A stretch of 64,000 bases of DNA, from contig JACKOK010000005.1 in the NCBI GenBank assembly GCA_024234365.1, forward strand, positions 62,001-126,000, given 5' to 3'. Under the pieces are notes generated by a model. The model saw only the letters and a program-made list of their open reading frames with translations. It searched no databases and was not told the DNA's origin. Below are positions 8,456 through 17,807 of this stretch, in pieces. The DNA comes from Pseudomonadales bacterium. GTDB taxonomy: Bacteria; Pseudomonadota; Gammaproteobacteria; Pseudomonadales; Pseudohongiellaceae. Every line of letters begins with the position of its first letter. Within the stretch, counting starts at the first letter, position 1. The translations under genes and the position numbers were made by a program.

Positions 8456-8623
8456 GATGTTCTCGTTGTTTTAAATCAGCAGGAGTCGTTCGTTGTTTAT
8501 TTTATGATCTATTGTTTTCCCTTAACAAGAAAGATAATTCCATAATTCGCTTGATTCTTTACAGTTCATTTGGGTACTGTGTTGGCATGACGTCATTCCA
8601 GAATATTATTTTTTGAGGTCGTC

Positions 8624-9490
8624 GTGTTGCCTGTTTTTGTTTTGCGGTCAAAATTAAAACCAGAATATCGCATTGTTATTATCTATCTGGTCGTTGGAGC
8701 GCTGTGGATTTCCTTTTCCGATGCGTTGGTAAACGTCTTGTTCGATGATAGAGAGCGGGTTGCTTTCTTCCAGTCGATCAAAGGCTGGTTTTTTGTTGTT
8801 GCCACGTCCTTTCTTCTTTTCCTTCTGATCCGGAACGATGTCAGGCGGATTACCCGGCTCAATCGCAAGATCGTTGAAAGCTACGATCAAACGGTATTGG
8901 GCTGGATATCTGTGATGGATGTCCGCCATAAGGAAACCAAGGATCATACCGAGCGTGTGACAAAAATGGCAGTGACCCTGGCGTCTCTGTGTGGTATTCG
9001 TGGAAAGTCCAGGCTGAAAAGATTGGAGCGCGGCGCAATTCTTCACGACATCGGCAAGATCGGTATTGCGGATTCCGTGCTGACGAAACCGGGGGCGTTG
9101 ACGGAACCGGAATGGGAGCAGATCAAGCAGCACCCGATCATTGCCTACAACATACTCTCCGGCATCAAGTTTCTGAAACGCAGCCTGCATATTCCCTATT
9201 GTCATCACGAAAAATGGGATGGCACGGGCTATCCCCAGGGGCTCAGGGGAAAGGAGATTCCGAAAGAGGCCAGAATTTTTGCTGTAGTAGATGTCTGGGA
9301 TGCCCTGATTCATCCGCGTGTCTACAAGGATGCCTGGCCGGAGGAACGTGTTCTGCAGTACCTTCGCGATGGCAGTGCCAAACAGTTCGACCCGAAGGTA
9401 GTGGACGTTTTTCTGGCGCATTACGAGGAGATCAAGCGTTTGGGTGGCGATAGTTCCGGGCTTTCGGTGCGGTTTCTTGATCCAGCGTAA
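8624..9490 (+). CDS. Membrane-anchored HD-GYP domain protein
   Basis: The 288-aa protein starts at a GTG preceded by TTTTGAGGT. Two membrane helices (about residues 16-35 and 50-68) flank a short periplasmic loop. An HD-GYP domain follows, with the metal-binding pair LHDIGKIGI near 144, IKQHP near 168 and HHEKWDGTGYPQGLRG near 193-208. The GYP signature is intact (GTGYP), which in the family goes with cyclic-di-GMP hydrolysis. No sensor domain other than the small loop is visible. It may feed into the same c-di-GMP pool read by the PilZ and FleQ proteins of this window. Confidence 0.87.
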   Translation: MLPVFVLRSKLKPEYRIVIIYLVVGALWISFSDALVNVLFDDRERVAFFQSIKGWFFVVATSFLLFLLIRNDVRRITRLNRKIVESYDQTVLGWISVMDVRHKETKDHTERVTKMAVTLASLCGIRGKSRLKRLERGAILHDIGKIGIADSVLTKPGALTEPEWEQIKQHPIIAYNILSGIKFLKRSLHIPYCHHEKWDGTGYPQGLRGKEIPKEARIFAVVDVWDALIHPRVYKDAWPEERVLQYLRDGSAKQFDPKVVDVFLAHYEEIKRLGGDSSGLSVRFLDPA

Positions 9491-9564
9491 ACAAGCGTGC
9501 AATTTTCTCGCAATCTCATCTGAATTGTCCCCAGATCAAGGTTTCCCGCTACCGATCCGCTACT

Positions 9565-9597
9565 GTTGACCGCGCGTGAAAGGCACGCGGTATCAAC
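9565..9597 (+). promoter_or_regulatory. Leader hairpin directly before the ompW ribosome-binding site
   Basis: Bases 9569-9578 (ACCGCGCGTG) pair with 9584-9591 (CACGCGGT) around the loop AAAGG, with one bulged base. GTTGA and TCAAC (9565-9569 and 9593-9597) can extend the stem. The hairpin ends one base before AGGAGT, the ribosome-binding site of the ompW-like gene. A role in translation or mRNA stability is inference. Confidence 0.4.
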
Positions 9598-9609
9598 AGG
9601 AGTATAAGT

Positions 9610-10305
9610 ATGAAGGGGATCATGAAGAGTGGTCGCAAGGGCCTGCTGGCTCTGGCATGTGGAATGCTGGCCATGCCGGCACTGGCGATAGAAGAGGGGG
9701 ATATTCTTCTGCGTGTAGGCGTTGCCAGCGTGCAACCGGACGACAGCAGCAGTATGGTGACGACTGCGGCAACGGGCCCTCTGGCAGGCACGGGTGTTCA
9801 TGCGGGTGATGAAGTGCAACCCGCCCTCAATCTGGTGTACATGATGTCGGACAATATCGGGCTTGAGGTGGTCGCGGCAACGCCGTTTGAGCACGATCTG
9901 TCGGTGACAGGGCTGGGAGCCTATGGCTTCAAAACAACCGACCTGGGCAGCACCAAGCAACTCCCTCCTACCGTGAGTGCGCTGTACTACTTTGGCCCCA
10001 CGGGCGCGAAGGCGCGTCCCTTTGTAGGCCTGGGCCTGAACTACACCACTTTCTTCCAGGAAGACCTCTCCGGTGACGCACGCACAGAGCTGGCGGCCAG
10101 CAGGCTCAAACTGGATGATTCTTTCGGCCTTGCCGTCAGGGCAGGCTTTGACTGGGAGCTCAATGATCGCTGGCTGGTGAATGCCTCGATGTGGAAGATC
10201 GATATCGATACCACGGCAACCCTGAACTCGGCGCTTGGGCGTATCAAGGTCGATGTGGATGTGGACCCTTACGTCTATATGCTTTCGCTGGGCTACAAGT
10301 TCTGA
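9610..10305 (+). CDS. ompW: OmpW-family outer-membrane beta-barrel protein
   Basis: The 231-aa protein has a signal peptide ending LAMPALA near residue 26, then GDILLRVGVASVQPDD, a typical OmpW first strand. VYMMSDNIGLEVVAATPF, a Pro-rich PPTVSALYYF segment and a C-terminal strand ending in YMLSLGYKF complete the eight-stranded barrel pattern, with the terminal Phe needed for BAM recognition. OmpW proteins form narrow hydrophobic channels for small apolar molecules. AGGAGT lies 7 bases before the ATG. It is monocistronic, followed by a long palindrome. Confidence 0.9.
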   Translation: MKGIMKSGRKGLLALACGMLAMPALAIEEGDILLRVGVASVQPDDSSSMVTTAATGPLAGTGVHAGDEVQPALNLVYMMSDNIGLEVVAATPFEHDLSVTGLGAYGFKTTDLGSTKQLPPTVSALYYFGPTGAKARPFVGLGLNYTTFFQEDLSGDARTELAASRLKLDDSFGLAVRAGFDWELNDRWLVNASMWKIDIDTTATLNSALGRIKVDVDVDPYVYMLSLGYKF

Positions 10306-10320
10306 TGTGAGCTTTGCGTT

Positions 10321-10375
10321 GGGGTCAGAGTAAAAATAAAGGGGCTTAGAGCCCCTTTATTTTTACTCTGACCCC
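10321..10375. repeat. Perfect 26-bp-arm palindrome between ompW and ygiQ (probable bidirectional terminator)
   Basis: Bases 10321-10346 are exactly complementary to 10350-10375, leaving a three-base loop (TAG). Each arm contains GGGGTCAG, an A/T-rich part and GGGGCT next to the loop. In RNA, the A/U part would serve as a U-tract in either direction, so it can end transcription of both ompW and ygiQ. Three spaced copies of ACCCCAT(T/GATTCTT) follow at 10371-10417. The shape is also that of a palindromic mobile or REP-like unit. Confidence 0.75.
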
Positions 10376-10422
10376 ATTATTCAACCCCATGATTCTTTTT
10401 TGACCCCATGATTCTTGACGTT

Positions 10423-12570
10423 TTAGCGGCGGGTACGCGCCTTGCCCGGCCTGGGCTTGCGTGGTGTATGGGGGCGACGACGCTCCGGTTTTTCCGCCGG
10501 CACGAGCTGATGCGGAGCATCACCGATCATGTCGGCTCGGCCCATCTCGCGCAGCGCCTGGCGCAGCAGCGGCCAGTTCTTTTCGTCGTGATAGCGCAGG
10601 AAGGCCTTCTGGATACGGCGCTGCTCGATCTGCCGCACGATGCTGACCTTTTCACTCTTGTAGCTCACCTTCTTCAACGGATTTTTGCCGGAGTGATACA
10701 TCGCCGTGGCCAGCGCCATGGGGGAGGGATAGAAGGTCTGCACCTGGTCGGGCCTGAATTTGTTCTTCTTCAGCCATAGCCCCAGGTTGAGCATGTCCTC
10801 GTTTTCCGTGCCCGGATGCGCGGCGATGAAATAGGGAATCAGGTATTGCACCTTGCCCGCTTTTTTGGAAAAGCGCTCGAACATTTCCTTGAATTCGTCG
10901 TAGGAACTGATGCTGGGTTTCATCATCTTGGACAGCGTGTTTTCCTCGCTGTGTTCCGGCGCAATCTTGAGATAGCCGCCAACGTGGTGCGTCACCAGTT
11001 CTTCCACATATTCCGGGTCGCGCAGGGCCAGGTCATAGCGCAGACCGGAGGCAATGGCGATACGCTTGATACCGGGAATCGCCCGTGCCTTGCGGTAGAG
11101 CTGCGTGGTGTGGCGATGGTCGGTCTCCAGATGCTGGCAGATGGTCGGGTAAACACAGGACAGGCGGCGGCAGTTTTTCTGCACCTGTTCCGATTTGCAG
11201 TTCAGTCGATACATATTCGCGGTCGGGCCACCCAGGTCGGAAATGGTGCCGGTGAAACCCGGGACCTGGTCGCGGATTTTTTCGATCTCACGCAGTACGG
11301 ATTCCTCTGAACGGCTCTGAATGATGCGGCCCTCGTGCTCGGTAATGGAGCAGAAGGTACAGCCACCAAAGCAACCGCGCATGATGTTTACCGAGGTCTT
11401 GATCATCTCGTAGGCCGGAATCTTCGCATTGCCGTAAGAGGGGTGCGGGCGGCGCTGATAGGGCAGGTCGAACACACCGTCCATTTCCTCGGTTGTCAGC
11501 GGAATGGGGGGCGGGTTGACCCATACTTCCTTGGTGTCGTGTTTCTGCACCAGCACATGCGCGTTATGCGGGTTGGATTCCTGGTGCAGCACACGTGAGG
11601 CATGGGCGTACAGTGCCGGGTCATTGCGCACCTTGTTGTAGGAGGGCAGCCGGATATAGGTATGGGCGTGGTCCAGGGAGTGCTTGCGCTGCAGCGGCAT
11701 GGGAATGATGCGCACCGGGTTGGCGCTGTCGGCCTCGGCTGTTTCGCCGTCACTGGCACAGCTCTGGGTTTCCGGGTCCTTCATGTCATAGGGGTTGGGC
11801 AGGGCATCGATGCGGCTGGGCCAGTCGATGCGTGTGGAGTCGATCTCCGTCCAGCCCTCGGGTACCTGGTCGCGCACAAAGGCCGTGCCACGGATATTTG
11901 TCAGCTCCTGAATCGTTTTTCCCGCCGCAATTTCGTGCGCAATTTCCACAATGGCGCGCTCGGCATTGCCGTAAAGCAGAATGTCGGCATTGGAATCGAT
12001 GAGGACGGATTTGCGTACCTTGTCGCTCCAGTAGTCGTACTGGGCAATGCGGCGCAGGCTGGCCTCGATACCGCCGATGACGATAGGCGTGTCGTAATAG
12101 GCCTCGCGGCAGCGCTGGCTGTAGACAATCACGGAACGGTCCGGGCGCTTGCCTGCTTCGCCGTGCGGGGTGTAGGCATCGTCGGTGCGAATGCGCAGGT
12201 CTGCCGTGTAACGGTTGATCAGCGAATCCATATTGCCGCCGGTCACGCCGAAGAACAGATTGGGTTCGCCCAGAGCCTTGAAGGGCTCGGCACTGTCCCA
12301 GGCGGGCTGGGCGATGATGCCCACGCGAAAGCCCTGGGATTCCAGCATGCGGCCGATTACCGCCATGCCGAAGCTGGGGTGGTCCACATAGGCGTCCGCC
12401 GTGACAATGATGATGTCGCAACTGTCCCAGCCCAGGGCGTCCATTTCCGCGCGCGAGGTGGGCAAATACGGGGCGGTACCGAAGCATTCGGCCCAGTAGC
12501 GGGGGTAGGAGAACAGAGGGCGGGTCTGTTCGTTGTCCTTGCCGGTATCGGCCGGGGTGTTCTGGCTCAT
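10423..12570 (-). CDS. ygiQ: YgiQ-family radical SAM protein
   Basis: The 715-aa protein is of the YgiQ family (UPF0313). The radical SAM cluster motif lies in MRGCFGGCTFCSITEHEGR (CxxxCxxC, near residue 394), after a long N-terminal cobalamin-like region with VTADAYVDHPSFG and GIIAQPAW. The conserved IGGIEASLRRIAQYDYW segment (near 168) is diagnostic. The C-terminus is basic (RRRPHTPRKPRPGKARTRR). The reaction is not known for the family. Its start overlaps the DUF945 stop by ATGA, so it is the last gene of a three-gene operon. Confidence 0.93.
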   Translation of the reverse strand: MSQNTPADTGKDNEQTRPLFSYPRYWAECFGTAPYLPTSRAEMDALGWDSCDIIIVTADAYVDHPSFGMAVIGRMLESQGFRVGIIAQPAWDSAEPFKALGEPNLFFGVTGGNMDSLINRYTADLRIRTDDAYTPHGEAGKRPDRSVIVYSQRCREAYYDTPIVIGGIEASLRRIAQYDYWSDKVRKSVLIDSNADILLYGNAERAIVEIAHEIAAGKTIQELTNIRGTAFVRDQVPEGWTEIDSTRIDWPSRIDALPNPYDMKDPETQSCASDGETAEADSANPVRIIPMPLQRKHSLDHAHTYIRLPSYNKVRNDPALYAHASRVLHQESNPHNAHVLVQKHDTKEVWVNPPPIPLTTEEMDGVFDLPYQRRPHPSYGNAKIPAYEMIKTSVNIMRGCFGGCTFCSITEHEGRIIQSRSEESVLREIEKIRDQVPGFTGTISDLGGPTANMYRLNCKSEQVQKNCRRLSCVYPTICQHLETDHRHTTQLYRKARAIPGIKRIAIASGLRYDLALRDPEYVEELVTHHVGGYLKIAPEHSEENTLSKMMKPSISSYDEFKEMFERFSKKAGKVQYLIPYFIAAHPGTENEDMLNLGLWLKKNKFRPDQVQTFYPSPMALATAMYHSGKNPLKKVSYKSEKVSIVRQIEQRRIQKAFLRYHDEKNWPLLRQALREMGRADMIGDAPHQLVPAEKPERRRPHTPRKPRPGKARTRR

Positions 12571-13856
12571 CGGTTCATCTGGTTCAGTAAATTGAGGAAG
12601 GGCGCCAGATCAATACTCTGGCCGTTCACGTTCAGGGTGCCTCCCTGCAGGGTCATGTCCAGCACATAGTCGCCGTTGTCTGTCGGCAACATCCCCTGTG
12701 CGGCGTAATTGCGTGCCATGATGGCGACAAAGCTGCGCTCAACGGCGTCGATATTCGCACGCAGATGCATACTGGCGTCGAGCACGCGCAGCACCTGGCT
12801 GGCGGTAAGCTGCTCCGGATCACTCAGGCCGGGCATGCCGGGCCAGTTCAGATCGAGTGCCAGCCGGTGTTTGCCTCCCCACAGTGTCAATGTCGCATCC
12901 GTATGTTGCGTTGCAGGTTTTTGCTGCAGTTGCAGCAGTACGGCCTGCAGTTCGTCCGGGTCACTGTTGCGGATATTGCCCAGCAGGGCGCGCAGACGAC
13001 GAAAGACTTCGATATCAATACCCTGTGTGCGGCTGTCCATGAGCAGGGCGCTCAGGGGGGCACGCGAGTCGATCTGCTCCACCTGCACCTGCTGCCGGAC
13101 GCTCACCTTGTGGGTGTCCGCCTCTTCATGGGCGGCATAGTCTATGCGAATGCCGTGCAGGGTCAACTGTTCGGCAGCATCAATATGCAGGCGCGGCAGT
13201 GTGAGCTGCAGGGAGGCGGGCAGCAGGGCGTCTTCGGGGTTGCCGCTGTGTATGTTCAGGGCAGGGCTGTCTGCTTCCACCTTGCCAAAAACGGCAGAGG
13301 AGCCGCGTACCTTATCTGCCTGCAGTTGCGCGTTCAGGGCGAGGTCTGCGGTGGCGGTGAGGCGTAAATCAAAATTCTCGGCGGTCAGTGTTTGCAGTGG
13401 AGTCTCGTAATACAGCGTGTCGTTGCTCCAGTGCAGGTCGATATCCCCGTTGAGCTGAGCGTGCACGCTTACCTGGGGAGGCGTGGCACTGCTCAGCAGG
13501 GCATGGAAGAGCGGGTCGTCCACCGGACCTTCCAGCCGGGGCTGCGCGCTGCCATAGGCATAGCCCAGCATCAGCCCCGCATCGCTCCACAGCAGCGGCC
13601 CGTGCTGAATGCTGACTGGCGCGGTGAAACGCACACCGGGGTGGCGGCGTTGCCCGATAAACGGGTCACTTACCGTGACCACGCCCGTGGTGCGGAACCA
13701 GCCACGCTCCAGCTCCAGTACCATGCCTGGCTGCCCCAGGCGCTGACGCAATTGTTCCAGCTGTTCCTCGTTGTTGATGGCACTGCCGACGATGAGCGGC
13801 ATCAGCGCGACCACTAGCAGGAGCAGGCTGAGCAAGATGACAACAAGGCGCTTCAT
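12567..13856 (-). CDS. DUF945 (YdgA-like) family protein
   Basis: The start at 13856 (MKRLVVILLS) is chosen because GGCAGGAG precedes it; an upstream in-frame ATG lies within the acetyltransferase gene. The 429-aa product has one N-terminal helix or signal anchor (residues 4-26) and a long beta-rich exported region, as in YdgA-like DUF945 proteins. Conserved-looking parts are LELERGWFRTTG near 47 and HGPLLW near 84. Function is unknown; location is probably inner membrane facing the periplasm. Both ends overlap neighbours by ATGA. Confidence 0.8.
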   Translation of the reverse strand: MKRLVVILLSLLLLVVALMPLIVGSAINNEEQLEQLRQRLGQPGMVLELERGWFRTTGVVTVSDPFIGQRRHPGVRFTAPVSIQHGPLLWSDAGLMLGYAYGSAQPRLEGPVDDPLFHALLSSATPPQVSVHAQLNGDIDLHWSNDTLYYETPLQTLTAENFDLRLTATADLALNAQLQADKVRGSSAVFGKVEADSPALNIHSGNPEDALLPASLQLTLPRLHIDAAEQLTLHGIRIDYAAHEEADTHKVSVRQQVQVEQIDSRAPLSALLMDSRTQGIDIEVFRRLRALLGNIRNSDPDELQAVLLQLQQKPATQHTDATLTLWGGKHRLALDLNWPGMPGLSDPEQLTASQVLRVLDASMHLRANIDAVERSFVAIMARNYAAQGMLPTDNGDYVLDMTLQGGTLNVNGQSIDLAPFLNLLNQMNR

Positions 13857-14326
13857 CGTATGGCTCCTGCCGTGCCGGGGCACAGCATTTCGATATGCGG
13901 GATGCCATCTTCGTCGTAGGGCTCACCCACGCTCCCGAAGCCAAAACTCTCGTAGAAACGCTGCAGATAGCATTGGGCGGAAATGCGGATGCCGCTGTCG
14001 GGGTAGTGCTGCTGGCAGTGTTCCAGCGCCTGCCGCATCAGTTCGCGGCCTGCGCCTGTGCCGCGTACCTCGGGGGCGCTCACAACGCGGCCGATCGAGG
14101 CCTCGGCGTATTTGGCGCCGGGAGCCAGCAGGCGGCAGTAGGCCAGCACGCGGCCATCTTTCTCGGCAAACAGGTGCAGGGCCTGCAGGTCTTTGCCGTC
14201 CACGTCGAGGTAGACACTGTTCTGTTCCACGGCAAAGACTTCCTGACGCAGGCGCAGAATGGCATACAGGCGTTCACTGCCCAGGGCGTTGAAGTCGAGG
14301 CAATGCCAGTGCAGAGGGCTTGTCAT
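13853..14326 (-). CDS. GNAT acetyltransferase, ElaA-like
   Basis: The 157-aa protein starts at MTSPLHW, with AGGATCTCCC before it. It has the ElaA pattern: LYAILRLRQEVFAVEQN (residues 18-34), DLQALHLFAE, RVLAYCRLL, IGRVVSAPEVRGTGAGRELM (acetyl-CoA pyrophosphate loop RGTGAGR near 93) and FYESFGFGSVGEPYDEDGIP near the C-terminus. GNAT proteins move an acetyl group from acetyl-CoA to an amine; the acceptor here is unknown. Its stop overlaps the DUF945 start by ATGA. Confidence 0.88.
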   Translation of the reverse strand: MTSPLHWHCLDFNALGSERLYAILRLRQEVFAVEQNSVYLDVDGKDLQALHLFAEKDGRVLAYCRLLAPGAKYAEASIGRVVSAPEVRGTGAGRELMRQALEHCQQHYPDSGIRISAQCYLQRFYESFGFGSVGEPYDEDGIPHIEMLCPGTAGAIR

Positions 14327-14398
14327 GGGAGATCCTGTATCGGGGGATGCAGGCCGCGAGCATAGCACGGCGGCCCTTGTGCTGTATCGCCGGGACCG

Positions 14399-15586
14399 CT
14401 AGGCGCCGCGTCCGCTGCGCCAGCTCAGCAGGGCGCCAATGGCGATGAGGAGGCTGCTGAGTGCGAACATCAACGGGAAATCGTGCGTCTTTTCCAGCAA
14501 CAGCCCTCCAAGGGAGGGCCCGAGCAATTGGCCGGCCGCAAAGAACAGGGTGATGAAACTGATGGTGACGGCGGCCTGCTCCCGGCTCACGGTACGTGTG
14601 GCGCTGGCCAGTATGGAGGTGAACTGGCCGGTAGTGGAGGCTCCCAGCACAAAATAGTGCAGCAGAAAGGCCGGATAGACAGGCCACAGCACCGGCAGCA
14701 GCGTGCCCATCGCACCCAGCGCGAGGCAGATGAGCAGCGCCCGTTCATGCCCGATGCGGTCGGCGGCCCAGCCCCAGGCCGGCGAGGCGAAGATGGACAG
14801 AATACCCATCAGTGCCACCAGTTGGCCGGCGGAGCCTGCCGATATGCCACTTTCCAGGGCGAAGCTGTACATGAACAGAGATTGCAGGATATAGGTGACC
14901 CCGATGATGCCGTAAATCCATGCCACCAGCAGCACATGAGGGTTGCGCAGGGCACTGCCCAGGCTGGCCGCACGGATTGCCGGGTTGGCCGGTGTGGGCA
15001 TGCGTGGTGGGTTCTGCAGAACCCGCCAGGCCAGCAGCATGCAGACGATGGCGATTATGGCGAACAGCAACCAGGCCTGGCGCCAGCCCTCGCTCTGTGT
15101 GGTCAGCACCGGAACCAGCGCACCGGTAAGGAACATGCCGGAGCCGACGCCTGAATTGGCCCAGCCGATGACAATGCCCCGACGCTCCGGGTACCAGGCG
15201 CCAAGCAGGGAGATCAGAGGGGTATAGGAGAAGGCTGTGGCAGCCCCCAGGCAAAGCATGAGCACGATCAGCAGGGGGAAACTGCTGGCCTGGGACATGC
15301 CGCTGAAACCCAGCACGGCGCAGCAGGTTCCGAGCATGATGGCGCGGCGGGCACCAAAACGGGCAGCAAACAACCCGGCGGGCAATACCAGGGAGAGATA
15401 CCCCAGGGCGGTCACGGTGCCCAACAGGGCCGCCTGGGTGAAGCTCAGGCCCAAAGTTTCCTGCATGCCTGGCAGCAGCAGGCCATAGGCCAGGCGGGCG
15501 AACACCACTGTGACGATATTGCACAGCATGCTGATGCCGATCAGGGGGATCAGCGCGGGACGTGCCCCGTCCTGAGTTGCGCTCAT
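14399..15586 (-). CDS. MFS transporter (YbfB/YjiJ-like)
   Basis: A 395-aa transporter with about twelve hydrophobic helices. The loop between helices 2 and 3 has AARFGARRAIMLG, the MFS signature. N-terminal NIVTVVFARLAYGLLLPGM resembles the YbfB/YjiJ branch, with a counterpart loop WAADRIGHERALLI in the second half. The substrate is unknown. The start overlaps the OsmC gene stop by four bases, so the two are probably co-expressed. Confidence 0.85.
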   Translation of the reverse strand: MSATQDGARPALIPLIGISMLCNIVTVVFARLAYGLLLPGMQETLGLSFTQAALLGTVTALGYLSLVLPAGLFAARFGARRAIMLGTCCAVLGFSGMSQASSFPLLIVLMLCLGAATAFSYTPLISLLGAWYPERRGIVIGWANSGVGSGMFLTGALVPVLTTQSEGWRQAWLLFAIIAIVCMLLAWRVLQNPPRMPTPANPAIRAASLGSALRNPHVLLVAWIYGIIGVTYILQSLFMYSFALESGISAGSAGQLVALMGILSIFASPAWGWAADRIGHERALLICLALGAMGTLLPVLWPVYPAFLLHYFVLGASTTGQFTSILASATRTVSREQAAVTISFITLFFAAGQLLGPSLGGLLLEKTHDFPLMFALSSLLIAIGALLSWRSGRGA

Positions 15587-16044
15587 CGGGCTTCGTCGAT
15601 ACTCGTGTGCACGATGGCACCCGTGTTGTCGCGGATTTCCACATCAACTGCTACACCAGCGCGTACGCTCTGGGTGACGGTGCAGTAATCCTCGAACACT
15701 TTGACCGCGTTTTCCAGTGAGGGCAGGGCGGCTTTATCCACGCCCAGTGTCAATGCCACGCGCACCCGTGTCACGCGCAGGAAACGGCCCACGCGTTCTA
15801 CCGTACCGGTAACTTCGGCGCTCATCTCGCCCGGGTCGTCCTTCTTGCGGGCCAGCGCGTACAGCAGGCTGGCGGAGAGGCAGTTCGCCACGGAAGCGGC
15901 CAGCATGGCAGACGGGCTGGGCCCTTCGCCGCCGCCCAGCGGAGCGGGTTCATCGGCCAGAATATTGCCGAACTCGCCGAAGTCGATCTGGAAAAGATAG
16001 TTTTCGATGCGTTTGAGTTTGAGAGTGAACTGATTTTTATCCAT
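15583..16044 (-). CDS. OsmC-family protein
   Basis: A 153-aa OsmC/Ohr-fold protein. The two family cysteines are visible: ASVANCLSASLLYAL (near residue 54) and FEDYCTVTQSVRAGV (near 124). Such proteins reduce organic peroxides or bind related compounds through these thiols, and the spacing fits the YhfA-like/OsmC class rather than classical Ohr. Upstream is a 150-base region shared with the divergent pap gene. It is followed directly by the MFS gene. Confidence 0.87.
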   Translation of the reverse strand: MDKNQFTLKLKRIENYLFQIDFGEFGNILADEPAPLGGGEGPSPSAMLAASVANCLSASLLYALARKKDDPGEMSAEVTGTVERVGRFLRVTRVRVALTLGVDKAALPSLENAVKVFEDYCTVTQSVRAGVAVDVEIRDNTGAIVHTSIDEAR

Positions 16045-16195
16045 GGAAAACCCGTGAGACTTTGCAGGCAGAAGGGAGCGCGGCGCGGGCCGCAGCGGAA
16101 CGGGCGCATCATAGTGCGAAACCCTGGTCTTGTCATGCCGATTGCGTCAAGCAAAGTGCTAAGCTGTGTGCATTCAGGGGGAAGGAGCACTGGTC

Positions 16196-17710
16196 ATGTT
16201 TGAAACAGCGGAATTGGGGCGCGCGGTAAGCCGCGCGGAGTTTGCCCGGCAGGAACCGGAGTTGCAGACCTCCCTGCTGGCGCTGCAACAGCGTCTGCGC
16301 GCTCTGAATGTGCCGGTGATCATTCTGGTCTCAGGAGTGGAGGGTGCTGGCAAGGGCGGCATGATCAACCGCCTGTACAAATGGCTCGATGCGAGGGGGT
16401 TGCGCACCTACGCCTTCTGGGAAAGCAGTGATGAGGAGCGTGAGCGCCCCGCCTACTGGCGTTTCTGGCGGGTGTTGCCGGAGCGTGGCAGCGTGGGCAT
16501 CCTGCTGGGCTCCTGGTATACGGAACCCATTGTGGAGCACGTTTTCGAGCGCTGCGATGAGGACCGGTTCGAGCGCGAGTTGCGCCAGATCGTCGAGTTC
16601 GAGCAATTGCTGACAGAGGATGGCGCCCTGATCATCAAGCTCTGGTTTCATATCAGCGAAACCGAGCAGGAGAGTCGTCTGCAGCGTGATCGTGAAGCGG
16701 GGATTGTCGGTCCGAAACTGTCCGAGTATGCACAGCTTTATCCCCGCTTCCGCGCTGTGTCTGAACGTGCCATCCGCGACACCGATCAGGCCATTGCCCC
16801 CTGGCACATCGTCGAGGCAACGGACAGCCACTATCAGCACCTGACAGCAGGGCGGATTCTCCAGCAGCGCATGGCGCAGCACTGTGAGCAGCTTGCTCAG
16901 GCAGCGACACCGACACAGCCCGCCGCGGCGACCACTCTGGAGGATGTACCCCTCAAGGCCCATACCCATGCTGTCGCGGCAGCGCAGCGTACCATTCTTG
17001 ACACGGTGGACCTGAAGCTGAAGGCAGATGCTGCTTCTTATGAACAGGAGCTCAGCGTCCTGCAGGAGCGTCTGCGCCGCCTCAGCTGGCAGGCCAAACA
17101 TGAAGGGCGCAATACGGTGCTGGTGTTCGAAGGCTGGGATGCGGCCGGGAAGGGGGGAGTGATCCGTCGCCTGGTGGCGGGCATCGATGCGCGTCTGTTC
17201 CGGGTGATCTCGATTGCCGCCCCCACGGACGAAGAACTGGCCCATCATTACCTGTGGCGCTTCTGGCGCCATGTGCCGCGTGCGGGCTATGTCACGGTTT
17301 ATGACCGCTCCTGGTATGGCCGCGTGTTGGTGGAGCGCGTGGAGGGCTTCAGCCAACCCCAGGAGTGGGAGCGCGCCTATCCCGAGATCAATGCCTTTGA
17401 GGAGCAATTGACGGCGCACGGCATCGTGCTGCTCAAGTTCTGGCTGCACATCAGCCCCGAGGAGCAGTTGCGCCGTTTTCGTCAGCGGGAGGAGCTGGCG
17501 TGGAAGCAATACAAGATTACCGATGAGGACTGGCGCAACCGCGAAAAATGGCAGGCCTACGAGCAGGCGGTGCACGAGATGGTGGCACGGACCAGCACCC
17601 AGAATGCCCCCTGGCGGCTGGTGCCTGCCGTGGACAAGAAGTTCGCCCGCTTAAGTGTGCTGCGCCAGGTCTGCGAGGCGCTGGAAGCGGTGCTGGCCTC
17701 GCCCTCCTGA
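16196..17710 (+). CDS. pap: Polyphosphate:AMP phosphotransferase (two PPK2 domains)
   Basis: The start at 16196 (MFETAELG) is supported by GGGGAAGGAGC upstream. The 504-aa protein has two PPK2 kinase domains, each with a Walker A motif: GVEGAGKGGMINRL near residue 46 and GWDAAGKGGVIRRL near 316. Walker B/lid elements follow in each (LLGSWYTEP; YDRSWYGRVLVERVEGF). Two-domain class II PPK2 enzymes phosphorylate AMP to ADP with polyphosphate; in the known enzymes the C-terminal domain is the active one. Only the second domain has the full DRSWYGR motif, which agrees with that. Confidence 0.9.
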   Translation: MFETAELGRAVSRAEFARQEPELQTSLLALQQRLRALNVPVIILVSGVEGAGKGGMINRLYKWLDARGLRTYAFWESSDEERERPAYWRFWRVLPERGSVGILLGSWYTEPIVEHVFERCDEDRFERELRQIVEFEQLLTEDGALIIKLWFHISETEQESRLQRDREAGIVGPKLSEYAQLYPRFRAVSERAIRDTDQAIAPWHIVEATDSHYQHLTAGRILQQRMAQHCEQLAQAATPTQPAAATTLEDVPLKAHTHAVAAAQRTILDTVDLKLKADAASYEQELSVLQERLRRLSWQAKHEGRNTVLVFEGWDAAGKGGVIRRLVAGIDARLFRVISIAAPTDEELAHHYLWRFWRHVPRAGYVTVYDRSWYGRVLVERVEGFSQPQEWERAYPEINAFEEQLTAHGIVLLKFWLHISPEEQLRRFRQREELAWKQYKITDEDWRNREKWQAYEQAVHEMVARTSTQNAPWRLVPAVDKKFARLSVLRQVCEALEAVLASPS

Positions 17711-17807
17711 ACCCACCGGCAAGGGGCACTTGCGTGGGCCCCCGCTTTGCTGCACATTCGGGCTGTTCTGTTTCCCGTATATTGATTCCAGATCAGGAGA
17801 ACTTCGC

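Noticed and set aside
8587..8596. ATGACGTCAT palindrome before the HD-GYP gene
   Set aside because: A perfect 10-base palindrome, but short enough to occur by chance and with no second element to support an operator.
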